Source: Paracoccus gahaiensis (lineage in GTDB: Bacteria; Pseudomonadota; Alphaproteobacteria; Rhodobacterales; Rhodobacteraceae). From it: a stretch of 64,000 bases of DNA. Location of the stretch: NCBI RefSeq assembly GCF_005048225.1, contig NZ_SUNI01000004.1:62001-126000 (forward strand), given 5' to 3'. Position 1 is the stretch's first letter. Each line of letters starts with the position of its first letter. The translations under genes were made by a program, and so were the position numbers. The notes beneath the pieces are model-generated. The model ran no database searches. It was given only the letters and a program-made list of their open reading frames with translations, and was not told where the DNA came from. Positions 53,299-64,000 of this stretch are shown here, one piece after another.

Positions 53299-54363
53299 AT
53301 GCTCAAGCTGTTTGCCGTGGGCCTGTGCCTGACGGTCCTGGCGCCTGCCGTCCGGGCCCAGGACATCCCCGACCTGCGCGTGATGATCGAGATCGCCCGG
53401 CGCGAGCCGCTGTCCCTGGACCTGCAGCTGTCGGGCCAGATCGAGGCGGTGGACACGCTGGATCTGGGCTTTCGCCAAGGCGGGCGCGTGACCGAGGTGC
53501 TGGTGTCGGAAGGCGACCGGGTCGCGGCGGGGCAGGCGCTGGCGCGGCTGAACGCGGTGCAGCAGGATCAGGCGCTGAACGTGGCCGAGGCCGGTCTGGC
53601 CGCCGCCCGCGCCGGGGCCGAGCAGGCGCGGCAGGCGCGCGAACGGGCCGATGCGCTGCTGACGCGCGGCGTGGGCACGCGCGCGGCGGCGGATCAGGCC
53701 GAACAGGCGCTGTCCCAGGCCCTGGGCGCGCAGGAGCGGGCCGAGACCACCGTCGAGCAGGCCCGCCGCGCGCTGGACGATGCGGTGCTGCGCGCGCCCG
53801 CCGATGCGGTGGTGACCGCGAAATCCATGTCTCCGGGGCAGGTCGTGGCCGCTGCCCAGCCCGTGATCGAGCTGGCCGCGCTGTCGGGGCTGGAGGCGGT
53901 GTTTCAGGCCGCCGACGATCCGGCGCTGCGCGACGTGCTGGGCCGCCAGATCCGGCTGGAGACTCTGGACATCGACCGCCCCGACATGACCGGGACGGTG
54001 ACCGAGGTCTCGCCTCTGGTCGATCCCGAGACAGGGACCGTCACGGTGCGCGCGCGCATCGAGACGCAGGCGCAGGCGACGGGCCTCCTGGGTGCCTCGG
54101 TGCGCGGGCATCTGCAGGTGATGCGCGAGGACGGGGTGGTCGTGCCCTGGACCGCGCTGATGCGGCAGGGCCATGGCTCGGCGGTCTGGACAGTGGACGG
54201 CGACAACCGGGTAGCGTTGACCCCGGTGCGGATCGCGCATTTCGGCGACGGCACGATCTATGTGGCCGAAGGCCTGGCCGAGGGGCAGCGCGTGGTGGGG
54301 GACGGCTCGCAACTGCTCTATCCCGGGCGCCGCGTGCAGCCCGCCGCCGAGGTCGCGCCATGA
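53299..54363 (+). CDS. RND efflux periplasmic adaptor subunit 1
   Basis: The 354-residue membrane-fusion protein has a signal peptide (MLKLFAVGLCLTVLAPAVRA). A lipoyl-like half (QGGRVTEVLVSEGDRVAAGQALARL), an alpha-hairpin (about residues 95-160), the second lipoyl half (LRAPADAVVTAKSMSPGQVV) and beta-barrel regions (TGTVTEVSPLVDPETGTVTVRARIE) follow. It links the inner-membrane pump to an outer-membrane channel. It is followed by a second adaptor (ATGA overlap) and the pump. Confidence 0.9.
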   Translation: MLKLFAVGLCLTVLAPAVRAQDIPDLRVMIEIARREPLSLDLQLSGQIEAVDTLDLGFRQGGRVTEVLVSEGDRVAAGQALARLNAVQQDQALNVAEAGLAAARAGAEQARQARERADALLTRGVGTRAAADQAEQALSQALGAQERAETTVEQARRALDDAVLRAPADAVVTAKSMSPGQVVAAAQPVIELAALSGLEAVFQAADDPALRDVLGRQIRLETLDIDRPDMTGTVTEVSPLVDPETGTVTVRARIETQAQATGLLGASVRGHLQVMREDGVVVPWTALMRQGHGSAVWTVDGDNRVALTPVRIAHFGDGTIYVAEGLAEGQRVVGDGSQLLYPGRRVQPAAEVAP

Positions 54364-55460
54364 GGGCCGTGGCGCTTGCGGCGCTGCTGGTGGTGGCCTG
54401 CGGGCCGGTGGCGGCGCTTGGCCTGCCCGACTGGCTGGATTTCGGCCTGCATGCCGAAGAGCCCGCCGGCCCGCCGCGCCCGGTGGTCAGCGTCATCCTG
54501 GCCGATCGCGATGCCGAGGCGCGGGGCATTCCCGGCATCGTCGAGGCGCGCAGTCAGGTGCAGCTGGGCTTTCAGGCCCTGGGGCGGATGATCGCCCGCC
54601 CCGCCGATCTGGGCGACAAGGTCGCGCAGGGCCAGCTGCTGGCGCAGCTGTCCACCGACGATCTGGTGGCCAGCACCCGCGCCGCCCGCGCCGCCCTGGA
54701 CACCGCCGAGGTCGCCGACCGCACCGCCCGCGCCACGCTGGAGCGCACGGAGGCCCTGGCCGAACGCAACGTCGCCTCGGACGCGCAGCTGGAACAGGCC
54801 CAGCAGGCCGCCAGCGCGGCATCGGCGGCGGTGGAGCGCACCCGGTCCGAACTGGCGCAGGCCGAGGATGCCGAGGGCTTCGCGCGGATGACCGCGCCCT
54901 TTGCCGGGGTGATCAGCGCCGTCTATGAGGCGCCGGGCGCGGTGGTGGGCGCCGGGGCGCCGGTGCTGCAGCTGTCGGCCGAGGACACGCCCGAGGTGGT
55001 GATCGACCTGCCCGAGCAGGCGCTGCGGGGGTTGGAAACCGGGGCGGGCTTCACCGTCTGGCACCGCAACGATCCCGACACGCAGATCCCCGCCACGCTG
55101 GACCGCATCGACCCCATCGCCGACAGCGCCACGCGCACCCGGCGGCTGTATCTGACCCTGCCGCCCGACGCGCCCTTCCGGCTTGGCGCGCTGGTGCGGG
55201 TCCGCTTCGGCACCCGCGACGCGCCCTCGCTGTCGCTGCCCACCGAGGCGCTGGTCACCACGGGCGACGGCAGCACCGTCTGGCGCGTGACCCGCGACGG
55301 CGAGGCGGCCCATGTCGAACAGGTCCCGGTCGAGGCCGCCGCGCCCTTCCGGGGGCGCGTCAACATCACCTCGGGCTTGCGGACCGGCGACGAGATCGTC
55401 ATTCGCGGCGTCTCATCCCTGGCCCCGGGCCAGCCCGTCGGCCGGAGGCTGGAGCCGTGA
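54360..55460 (+). CDS. RND efflux periplasmic adaptor subunit 2
   Basis: The 366-residue adaptor starts MRAVALAALLVVACGPVAALG, with a signal peptide or possible lipobox-like cysteine (VVAC-GP). VQLGFQALGRMIARPADLGDKVAQGQLLAQL and MTAPFAGVISAVYEAPGAVVGAG are the two lipoyl halves flanking an Ala-rich helical hairpin. DRIDPIADSATRTRRLYLTLP forms the barrel. It differs clearly in sequence from adaptor 1, so the pair may form a mixed hexamer. Confidence 0.9.
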   Translation: MRAVALAALLVVACGPVAALGLPDWLDFGLHAEEPAGPPRPVVSVILADRDAEARGIPGIVEARSQVQLGFQALGRMIARPADLGDKVAQGQLLAQLSTDDLVASTRAARAALDTAEVADRTARATLERTEALAERNVASDAQLEQAQQAASAASAAVERTRSELAQAEDAEGFARMTAPFAGVISAVYEAPGAVVGAGAPVLQLSAEDTPEVVIDLPEQALRGLETGAGFTVWHRNDPDTQIPATLDRIDPIADSATRTRRLYLTLPPDAPFRLGALVRVRFGTRDAPSLSLPTEALVTTGDGSTVWRVTRDGEAAHVEQVPVEAAAPFRGRVNITSGLRTGDEIVIRGVSSLAPGQPVGRRLEP

Positions 55461-58400
55461 CGAAATTCAACCTGTCGGACTGGGCGCTGAAGCATCGCAG
55501 CTTCGTCTGGTTCCTGCTGATCGTGTCGATGATCGCGGGCACGATCAGCTATCTCAACCTCGGGCGCGAGGAGGATCCCGACTTCACCATCAAGACGATG
55601 ATCATCGGCGCGGCCCTGCCCGGCGCCACCATCGACGAGACGCTGAAGCAGGTCACCACCCGGATCGAGACCAAGCTGGAGGAGCTGGACGAGCTGGACT
55701 TCACCCGCTCGGTCACCATGCCGGGGCAGGCGGTGGTCTATGTGGAGCTGGACCCCACCATCCGCGGCCCCGCCGTCCCCGAGGTCTGGAAGCGCGTGCG
55801 CGAGATGATGGGCGACATCCGCCCCGATTTCCCGCAGGAATTCGCGGGCTTCCAGTTCAACGACAATTTCGGCGACGTGTTCGGCAACATCTATGCCTTC
55901 ACCAGCGACGGCTTCACCCCGCGCGAGCTGCGCGACCGGGTCGAGGCGATCCGCCGCCAGGTCGCGGCGCTGGACGCCGCCGGCAAGACCGAGCTGCTGG
56001 GCGTGCAGGACGAGCAGATCTTCCTGGAATTCTCGGTCGCGCGGCTGGCGGCCCTGGGGCTGAACCAGGCGCAGGTCATCGCCACGCTGGCCCAGCAGAA
56101 CGCCATCGCCCCCTCGGGCGTGATCCAGGCCGGGCCCGAGCGCATCCTGGTCCGCGTGGGCGGGCAGTTCGACACCGCCGAGGCGATCGAGGCCGTGAAC
56201 CTGCGCGTGGGCCAGCGTTTCTTCAACCTGGGCGACGTGGCGACGGTGACGCGCGGCTATCGGGACCCGCCTTCGTCGCTGTTCCGCTACAACGGCCAGC
56301 CGGCCATCGGGCTGCAGATCGGGATGCGGCAGGGCGACAACATCCTGGATTTCGGCGCCGAGCTGGAGGCGCTGATGACCCGCATCGCCGCCGACCTGCC
56401 CATCGGCATCGAGATGGCCAAGATCGCCGACCAGCCCCATGTGGTCGAGGAGGCCGTGGGCCATTTCGTCACCGCCCTGGCCGAGGCCGTGGCCATCGTG
56501 CTGGTCGTCAGCTTCATCAGCCTCGGCCTGCGCGCCGGGCTGGTGGTGACGCTGACCATCCCGCTGTGCCTGGCCATCACCTTCGTGATCCTGGACCTGT
56601 ACGGCATCACCCTGCAGCGGATCTCGCTCGGCGCGCTGATCATCGCCCTGGGCCTGTTGGTCGACGACGCGATGATCGCCATCGAGACGATGATCTCGCG
56701 GTTGGAGATCGGCGAGAGCCTGACCGATGCGGCCAGCTATGCCTGGACCTCGATCGCCTTCCCGATGCTGACGGGCACGCTGGTCACGGTGGCGGGCTTC
56801 ATCCCGATCGGGCTGAACAGCTCGGCGGCGGGGGAATTCACCTTCTCGCTCTTCGTGGTGATCGCGGTGTCGCTGGTCGTGTCCTGGATCGTGGCGGTGC
56901 TCTTCGCGCCGCTGCTGGGCGTGACCTTCCTGCGCGCCGACATGGGCCATCACGCGAAGGGGCCGGGGCGGCTGCGGCGCGGGTTCCACCGGCTGCTGCG
57001 CGGCGCGATGCGGTGGAAATGGCTGACCATCGCGGTGACGCTGGCGATCTTCGCGACCTCGGTCTGGGGGATGCGCTTCGTCGAACAGCAGTTCTTCCCG
57101 ACCTCGGACCGGACCGAGGTGCTGGTCGACATCACCGGACGCCAGAACGCCTCGATCGCGCGCACCCGCGCCGACATGGACCGGCTGGAGGCGAGCCTGT
57201 CGGGCAATGACGACGTGCTGTTCTGGACCTCCTATGTGGGGTCGGGGGCGCCGCGCTTCGTGCTGTCGATGGACGTGCCGACGGCGGGGCCGCATATGGG
57301 CCAGATCGTGATCCAGACCCCGGACCTGGCCGCCCGCGACCGCGTCAAGGCGGAGCTGAACCGGCTGGCCGCCGAGGAATTCGCCGGCACCGACATCTAC
57401 GTCAAGAACCTCGAGATCGGCCCGCCGGTGGGCAAGCCGGTGCAGTATCGCGTGACCGCGCCCGATGCCGATGCGGCCCGCGATGCGGCGCGGGGCCTGG
57501 CCAGCGTGCTGGCGACCGAGCCGCGCCTTCGCGACATCGCGCTGGACTGGAACGAGCCCGCGCGCATGGTGCGCCTCGTCGTCGACCAGGACCAGGCCCG
57601 CAGGCTGGGGGTGACCAACGGCGACATCGCGCAGGCGCTGTCGGCGCTGTTCAGCGGGGCGGGTGTCACGCAACTGCGCGACGACATCTTCCTGATCGAC
57701 GTGGTGGCGCGGGGGGCGGCGACCGACCGGCAGTCGCTGGCCTCGATCCGCAACCTGCAGCTGAACCTGACGGAGGGGCCGAACGTGCCCCTCTCGGCGC
57801 TGGTGACGCTGGAATACGGCTCCGAGCAGCCGCTGATCCTGCAGAGGAACGGGTTGCCCACGGTGACCGTCAAGGCCGCCATCGCCACCCTCGACCAGCC
57901 GGCGACGCTGGTGACGGCGCTGGCCGCGCGGGTGGCCGAATATCAGGCCACGCTGCCCGCCGAGGTGCGGGTCGAGGTCGGCGGCTCGGTCGAAAGCTCG
58001 GCTGACAGCCAGGCGCCCATCGCGGCAGTGGTGCCGGTGATGCTGCTGATCATGGCGGTGCTGGTCATGGCCCAGATGCAGGGGTTCCGCGTGGCGCTGG
58101 TCGTCTTCGCCGCCGCCCCCTTGGGACTGATCGGTGTGGTGGCGGTGCTGGTGCCCTTCGGCGTGCCCCTGGGCTTCGTGGCGATCCTGGGGATCCTGGC
58201 GCTGATCGGCATCCTGATCCGCAACTCGGTGATCCTCGTCCACGAGATCCAGGAGTTGCTGCACAAGGGCCGGACCCAGTGGCAGGCGGTGTTCGAGGCC
58301 TCGGACAGCCGCGCGCGTCCGATCCTGCTGACCGCCGCCGCCGCCTCGCTGGCGCTGATCCCGATCTCGCGACAGGTCTTCTGGGGCCCGATGGCCTTCG

Positions 58401-58498
58401 CCATGATGGGCGGCATCGTCGCGGGCACGCTGATCACGCTGGTCTTCGTCCCCGCGCTCTACTGCGCCGTCTTCCGGGTCAGACCCCCGAAGGCCTGA
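55457..58498 (+). CDS. RND-family efflux transporter permease subunit
   Basis: The 1013-residue inner-membrane pump has the two-fold RND layout with twelve membrane segments and two large periplasmic loops. The N-terminal REEDPDFTIKTMII opening is typical of a branch related to the AcrB/HAE family. Asp403-Asp404 in LGLLVDDAMIAIE (TM4) provide proton relay residues, and IRNSVILVHEI marks TM10-11. Substrate is unknown. No TolC-type channel or repressor gene is adjacent. The pump overlaps adaptor 2 by 4 nt. Confidence 0.93.
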   Translation: MTKFNLSDWALKHRSFVWFLLIVSMIAGTISYLNLGREEDPDFTIKTMIIGAALPGATIDETLKQVTTRIETKLEELDELDFTRSVTMPGQAVVYVELDPTIRGPAVPEVWKRVREMMGDIRPDFPQEFAGFQFNDNFGDVFGNIYAFTSDGFTPRELRDRVEAIRRQVAALDAAGKTELLGVQDEQIFLEFSVARLAALGLNQAQVIATLAQQNAIAPSGVIQAGPERILVRVGGQFDTAEAIEAVNLRVGQRFFNLGDVATVTRGYRDPPSSLFRYNGQPAIGLQIGMRQGDNILDFGAELEALMTRIAADLPIGIEMAKIADQPHVVEEAVGHFVTALAEAVAIVLVVSFISLGLRAGLVVTLTIPLCLAITFVILDLYGITLQRISLGALIIALGLLVDDAMIAIETMISRLEIGESLTDAASYAWTSIAFPMLTGTLVTVAGFIPIGLNSSAAGEFTFSLFVVIAVSLVVSWIVAVLFAPLLGVTFLRADMGHHAKGPGRLRRGFHRLLRGAMRWKWLTIAVTLAIFATSVWGMRFVEQQFFPTSDRTEVLVDITGRQNASIARTRADMDRLEASLSGNDDVLFWTSYVGSGAPRFVLSMDVPTAGPHMGQIVIQTPDLAARDRVKAELNRLAAEEFAGTDIYVKNLEIGPPVGKPVQYRVTAPDADAARDAARGLASVLATEPRLRDIALDWNEPARMVRLVVDQDQARRLGVTNGDIAQALSALFSGAGVTQLRDDIFLIDVVARGAATDRQSLASIRNLQLNLTEGPNVPLSALVTLEYGSEQPLILQRNGLPTVTVKAAIATLDQPATLVTALAARVAEYQATLPAEVRVEVGGSVESSADSQAPIAAVVPVMLLIMAVLVMAQMQGFRVALVVFAAAPLGLIGVVAVLVPFGVPLGFVAILGILALIGILIRNSVILVHEIQELLHKGRTQWQAVFEASDSRARPILLTAAAASLALIPISRQVFWGPMAFAMMGGIVAGTLITLVFVPALYCAVFRVRPPKA

Positions 58499-58502
58499 CG
58501 CC

Positions 58503-58557
58503 TTTCATCTTGGCCTAAATATCCCGCGGGGGGTCCGGGGGGCGCGAAGCCCCCCGG
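58503..58557 (-). repeat. Intergenic hairpin/GGATATTT repeat, copy G
   Basis: Read leftward: CCGGGGGGC-TTCGC-GCCCCCCGG (58535-58557), then CCCCCCGCGGGATATTTAGGCC and AAGATGAAA (58503-58533). It begins 24 nt after the msrA stop in the msrA direction and reaches to within 5 nt of the convergent RND stop. Confidence 0.75.
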
Positions 58558-58580
58558 CGGTCGCGGGACGCGGATCCCAC

Positions 58581-59087
58581 CTATTCGGCAGCGGCGCGTT
58601 TCGGCAGAACCCATTCGGGGCGCGGGAAATGGCAGGTATAGCCATTCGGAAAGCGCTCCAGGTAATCCTGGTGCTCGGGCTCCGCCTCCCAGAAATCGCC
58701 GGCGGGCGCCAGTTCGGTGACGACGCGGCCGGGCCAGATGCGTGATGCTTCCACATCCGCGATCGTTTCCAGCGCGACCTCGCGCTGCGCCTCGTCGGCA
58801 TAGTAGATCCCCGAGCGATAGCCCGGGCCGCGATCGTTGCCCTGGCGGTTCGGCGTGCTGGGATCGTGGATCTGGAAGAAGAACTCCAGAAGCCGGCGAT
58901 AGCTCATCAGGTCGGGATCGAAGGTGACCTCGATGGCCTCGGCATGGGTGCCGTGGTTGCGATAGGTGGCATTGGGGATGTCGCCGCCGCTATAGCCGAC
59001 GCGGGTCGACACGACGCCGGGCAGGCGCCGGATCAGGTCCTGCATGCCCCAGAAGCAGCCTCCGGCCAGGATTGCGCGCTCAGTCAT
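58581..59087 (-). CDS. msrA: Peptide methionine-S-sulfoxide reductase MsrA
   Basis: The 168-residue enzyme reduces the S-epimer of methionine sulfoxide. The catalytic Cys11 lies in [40 protein letters not shown] and [27 protein letters not shown] are canonical. No signal peptide, so it is cytoplasmic. It overlaps msrB by 8 nt; the pair repairs both epimers. Confidence 0.96.
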   Translation of the reverse strand: MTERAILAGGCFWGMQDLIRRLPGVVSTRVGYSGGDIPNATYRNHGTHAEAIEVTFDPDLMSYRRLLEFFFQIHDPSTPNRQGNDRGPGYRSGIYYADEAQREVALETIADVEASRIWPGRVVTELAPAGDFWEAEPEHQDYLERFPNGYTCHFPRPEWVLPKRAAAE

Positions 59088-59529
59088 GATGGGCCTCCTC
59101 CACCTGGGTCAGGTAGTCGCCATAGCCCTCGGCCGCCATCCGGTCCTTGGGCACGAAGCGCAGCGAGGCAGAGTTGATGCAATAGCGCAGGCCCCCCTGA
59201 TCCTGGGGCCCGTCGGGGAAGACATGGCCCAGATGGCTGTCGCCATGCTTCGAGCGGACCTCGACCCGGACCATGCCGTGGCTGACATCGCGATGCTCGG
59301 TCACGTTGTCCGCGATGGGCTTGGTGAAGGCCGGCCAGCCGCAGCCCGAGTTGTATTTCGTCGAACTGACGAACAGAGGCTCGCCCGAGACGATGTCGAC
59401 ATAAATGCCGGCGTCGAAATGATGGTCGTATTCGCCGGTGAAGGCCCGCTCGGTGCCGTTCTCCTGCGTGACGCGATATTGCTCGGGCGTCAGCCGGGCC
59501 AGCGCGTCCTGTGATTTCTGATAGCTCAT
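59080..59529 (-). CDS. msrB: Peptide methionine-R-sulfoxide reductase MsrB
   Basis: The 149-residue enzyme reduces the R-epimer. The catalytic Cys117 lies in [12 protein letters not shown], and Cys63 in NSGCGWPAF is the likely resolving cysteine. The two CxxC zinc pairs of E. coli MsrB are absent, so this is the zinc-free form. The start at 59529 ([13 protein letters not shown]) has GGAGGAACC upstream; an upstream extension would add an unlikely 38 residues. It is co-transcribed with msrA. Confidence 0.95.
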   Translation of the reverse strand: MSYQKSQDALARLTPEQYRVTQENGTERAFTGEYDHHFDAGIYVDIVSGEPLFVSSTKYNSGCGWPAFTKPIADNVTEHRDVSHGMVRVEVRSKHGDSHLGHVFPDGPQDQGGLRYCINSASLRFVPKDRMAAEGYGDYLTQVEEAHHD

Positions 59530-59596
59530 GGGTTCCTCCACGGATGTGGTGCCGTTCCCTTCGATATATGGGAAGCGAAGGGCCGATCCGCAAAGG

Positions 59597-60565
59597 TCAC
59601 AGGCGCGAAACGGCCCCTTTTGCGGCGTGATATTCCGTCGCAAGGCGGTCGATGCGGGTGGCTGCGGGCTCGACGGCGTGCACCGCGCCGATGCCCTGGC
59701 CCGCGCCCCAGATCGTGCTCCAGGCCTTGGGTTTGGCCGAGCCCTCGCCGAAATTCATGGCGCTGGCATCGGCGCCCTCCAGCGCGTCCGGGTCCAGCCC
59801 CGCCTTGCGGATCGAGGGGGCCAGGTAGTTGCCCGACACGCCCGTGAACAGCGACGAGGTGACGATGTCGCCCGCCGTGCTGTCCACGATCATCTGCTTG
59901 TAGTCGTCCTGCGCGTTCGCCTCGGTGGTGGCGATGAAGGGGCTGCCGATATAGGCCAGATCCGCCCCCATCACCTGCGCCGCCAGCACCGCCCGGCCCG
60001 TGGCGATGGAGCCCGACAAAAGCAACGGGCCGTCGAACCAGTCGCGGATCTCCTGGATCAGCGCGAAGGGCGATTGCGGCCCGGCATGGCCGCCAGCCCC
60101 CGCCGCCACCGCGATCAGCCCGTCGGCGCCCTTCTCGACGGCCTTCTTTGCGAAGACATTGTTGATCACGTCATGCAGCGCGATGCCGCCGCAGTCATGG
60201 GCGGCCTGGTTCACCTCGACCCGCGCGCCAAGCGAGGTGATCCAGATCGGCACCTTGTGGCGGTGGCAGATCTCGATGTCGCGCTCCAGCCTTGCATTGC
60301 TGCGATGCACGATCTGGTTCACCGCAAAGGGCGCCGCCGGGTGGTCGGGATTGGCCTGGTTGTGGCGGTCCAGCTCTTCCTCGATCCGGGTCAGCCAGGC
60401 GTCCAGCAGGGACGGCTCGCCATCCTTCTCGCGGGCGTTCAGCGCCGGAAAGCTGCCGACGATGCCCGCTTTGCATTGCGCGATGACGAGATCGGGCCCC
60501 GAGACGATGAACATGGGCGAGGCGATGACGGGGATGCGCAGGTTCTGCAGGATCGGTGGCAGCAT
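59597..60565 (-). CDS. Nitronate monooxygenase (2-nitropropane dioxygenase family)
   Basis: The 322-residue FMN-dependent TIM-barrel enzyme oxidises alkyl nitronates such as propionate-3-nitronate. [35 protein letters not shown], the glycine-rich [22 protein letters not shown] and [17 protein letters not shown] are typical. The start at 60565 ([13 protein letters not shown]) follows AGGGAGA. It lies upstream of msrB-msrA on the same strand with a 67-nt gap, so an oxidative/nitrosative detoxification grouping is possible. Confidence 0.9.
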   Translation of the reverse strand: MLPPILQNLRIPVIASPMFIVSGPDLVIAQCKAGIVGSFPALNAREKDGEPSLLDAWLTRIEEELDRHNQANPDHPAAPFAVNQIVHRSNARLERDIEICHRHKVPIWITSLGARVEVNQAAHDCGGIALHDVINNVFAKKAVEKGADGLIAVAAGAGGHAGPQSPFALIQEIRDWFDGPLLLSGSIATGRAVLAAQVMGADLAYIGSPFIATTEANAQDDYKQMIVDSTAGDIVTSSLFTGVSGNYLAPSIRKAGLDPDALEGADASAMNFGEGSAKPKAWSTIWGAGQGIGAVHAVEPAATRIDRLATEYHAAKGAVSRL

Positions 60566-60711
60566 GGGGATCTCCCTTGGATTTCCGCCACGATGCCCGC
60601 CTGTTGGGCAGCGGGCAAGCCGTGACGCGGCGACAGGCCCGCCGGGCTGGCCTTTCGCCCGGCGCGCGCCTAAGCCGAGGCGGAAATTGCACATCGTGAA
60701 AGGCCCGCCCC

Positions 60712-61620
60712 ATGATCCGTCCCGCCCTTGCCCTGCTGCTGAGTGCCGCGCCGCTGGCCGCCCACAGCCCGGACGACCAGACCCCCCATGACCAGACCGG
60801 GCGCATCGCGGTCATGTCCGCCTTCGAGCCCGAATGGATCAGCCTGCAGGCCGATCTGGAGGGGGCCGAGACGCAGACGATCAACGGCACCGAATTCATT
60901 ACCGGCACACTCTCGGGGCAGGAGGTGGTGCTGTTCCTGTCCGGCGTGTCGATGGTGAATGCCGCGATGACCACGCAGATGGCGCTGGAGCGGTTCGACA
61001 TCGAGGCGATCGTCTTTTCCGGCATCGCGGGCGGCGTCGATCCCTCGCTGAACATCGGCGACGTGGTGGTGGCCGCCGAATGGGGACAATGGCTGGAGAC
61101 GGTCATGGCCCGGCAGGTGGGCGATGCGTTCGAGCTGCCCGGCTTTCTGGAGTCGCCCTTCCCGAACGAGGGGATGATCTTCACGCGCGAGACGACCGTC
61201 GCCTCGGATCGCGGCGACCCCGAGCGGCGGTTCTGGTTCCCCGCCGATCCGGCGCTGCTGGAGGTGGCGGGCCGCGTGGCCGAGGCCACCGATCTGGCCG
61301 CCTGCAACGCGGATAACGACTGCCTGACCGAGCCGCCGCAGATCCGCGTCGGCGGGAACGGCGTGTCGGGGTCGTCCTTCATGGACAATGCGACCTTGCG
61401 CGACTGGCTGGCGGGCACCTTCGAGGCGCAGGTCGTGGACATGGAATCGGCCGCCGTCGCGCAGGTGGCCTGGTCCAATCAGGTGCCGTTCATCGCCTTC
61501 CGGTCGCTGTCGGACCTGGCGGGCGGCGGCGAGGGCGAGAACGAGATGGGCGTCTTCATGTCGCTGGCCTCGGAAAACTCGGCCACGCTGGTCAAGGCCT
61601 TCCTGGCCGAGATGCCCTGA
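60712..61620 (+). CDS. Exported MTA/SAH nucleosidase-like protein (PNP/UDP superfamily)
   Basis: The 302-residue protein has a Sec signal peptide (MIRPALALLLSAAPLAAHS). A PNP_UDP nucleosidase domain follows. The three catalytic positions of E. coli MTAN are conserved: Glu41 in SAFEPEW, the glutamate of VVDMESAAVAQVA, and the aspartate of FRSLSDLAGG. VFSGIAGGVDPSLNIGDVVVA is the ribose/base-binding block. A Cys pair in AACNADNDCLTE could form a disulfide in the periplasm. Cytoplasmic MTAN hydrolyses methylthioadenosine and S-adenosylhomocysteine; here the substrate would be periplasmic purine nucleosides. It is followed by a strong terminator. Confidence 0.85.
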   Translation: MIRPALALLLSAAPLAAHSPDDQTPHDQTGRIAVMSAFEPEWISLQADLEGAETQTINGTEFITGTLSGQEVVLFLSGVSMVNAAMTTQMALERFDIEAIVFSGIAGGVDPSLNIGDVVVAAEWGQWLETVMARQVGDAFELPGFLESPFPNEGMIFTRETTVASDRGDPERRFWFPADPALLEVAGRVAEATDLAACNADNDCLTEPPQIRVGGNGVSGSSFMDNATLRDWLAGTFEAQVVDMESAAVAQVAWSNQVPFIAFRSLSDLAGGGEGENEMGVFMSLASENSATLVKAFLAEMP

Positions 61621-61623
61621 CCG

Positions 61624-61653
61624 AAAAGGCCCCGGATCACTCCGGGGCCTTTT
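61624..61653. terminator. Strong bidirectional intrinsic terminator
   Basis: AAAAGGCCCCGG-ATCACT-CCGGGGCCTTTT, a perfect 12-bp stem with T-runs on both strands, between the convergent MTAN-like and clpB genes, 4 nt after the former's stop. Confidence 0.9.
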
Positions 61654-61670
61654 GGTTTCAGTGAACAGCT

Positions 61671-64000
<2,330 letters not shown>

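Noticed and set aside
54923..58264. 1113-codon open frame on the minus strand opposite the RND pump
   Set aside because: Same GC-driven artefact; composition is extreme (His, Gln, Arg, Asp) and the opposite strand encodes an unambiguous transporter.

Overview
The window is a dense, GC-rich chromosomal segment from an alphaproteobacterium. It most likely comes from the Rhodobacteraceae and looks Paracoccus-like. The assignment rests on gene order (xseB-ispA-dxs, dapF-mtaB, gpmI-envC-ctpA-rppH, mltB-bluB), the Hint/RTX secretion-type protein, the alphaproteobacterial flagellar block with MotE-like and FliJ-like proteins, and a CtrA-like site. It is inferred from protein character and gene order, not from a marker gene. 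I see no prophage, insertion sequence or CRISPR array.

Layout. 1-5349: glycogen metabolism (glgA 3' end, glgX, glgP). 5405-8301: a hydantoin/allantoin-type module with a racemase, an NCS1 permease carrying an in-frame TGA, and a divergent GntR regulator facing a perfect 20-bp palindrome. 8298-12031: a YehZYXW-type glycine betaine/choline ABC importer. 12248-14089: a ygiC/ygiB-like pair. 14458-16476: a large RTX plus Hint protein. 16949-17024: tRNA-Lys. 17121-19198: dapF-mtaB. 19379-23339: a histone-deacetylase-fold protein, then xseB-ispA-dxs. 23374-33434: two divergent flagellar operons (fliF-fliH-fliN-fliP leftward; fliL-X-motE-motA-Y-flhA-fliR-flhB-fliJ rightward). 33505-37667: bioB-bioF-bioD-bioA. 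37653-40705: leuC-leuD plus a secreted EEP-fold protein. 41018-41930: rsfS-rlmH. 42134-46759: gpmI-envC-ctpA-rppH. 46866-50125: a leftward run of DUF421, an unknown gene, mltB and bluB. 50347-53228: aldo/keto reductase, then divergent kynB/kynU. 53299-58498: an RND efflux pump with two adaptors. 58581-60565: nitronate monooxygenase, msrB, msrA. 60712-61620: an exported MTAN-like nucleosidase. 61671-64000: clpB, truncated by the window edge.

How it fits together. Most of the window is housekeeping: carbon storage, isoprenoid, biotin, leucine and diaminopimelate synthesis, ribosome maturation, cell-wall hydrolysis and methionine sulfoxide repair. Genes are tightly packed, with many 4-nt ATGA overlaps. 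The least ordinary signal is non-coding. Eight copies of an intergenic repeat are scattered over the right two thirds of the window. Each has a GGGGGC/GCCCCC hairpin followed by a core close to CCCCGGGATATTT-NN-GCCAAGATGAA, and two copies are fused head-to-head into one very large palindrome. Other points worth attention are the interrupted permease, a DapF with the second catalytic cysteine displaced, an insertion in BioD, a possible leaderless 28-codon ORF ahead of leuC, and a 24-nt motif shared by the glgP and efflux-pump upstream regions.
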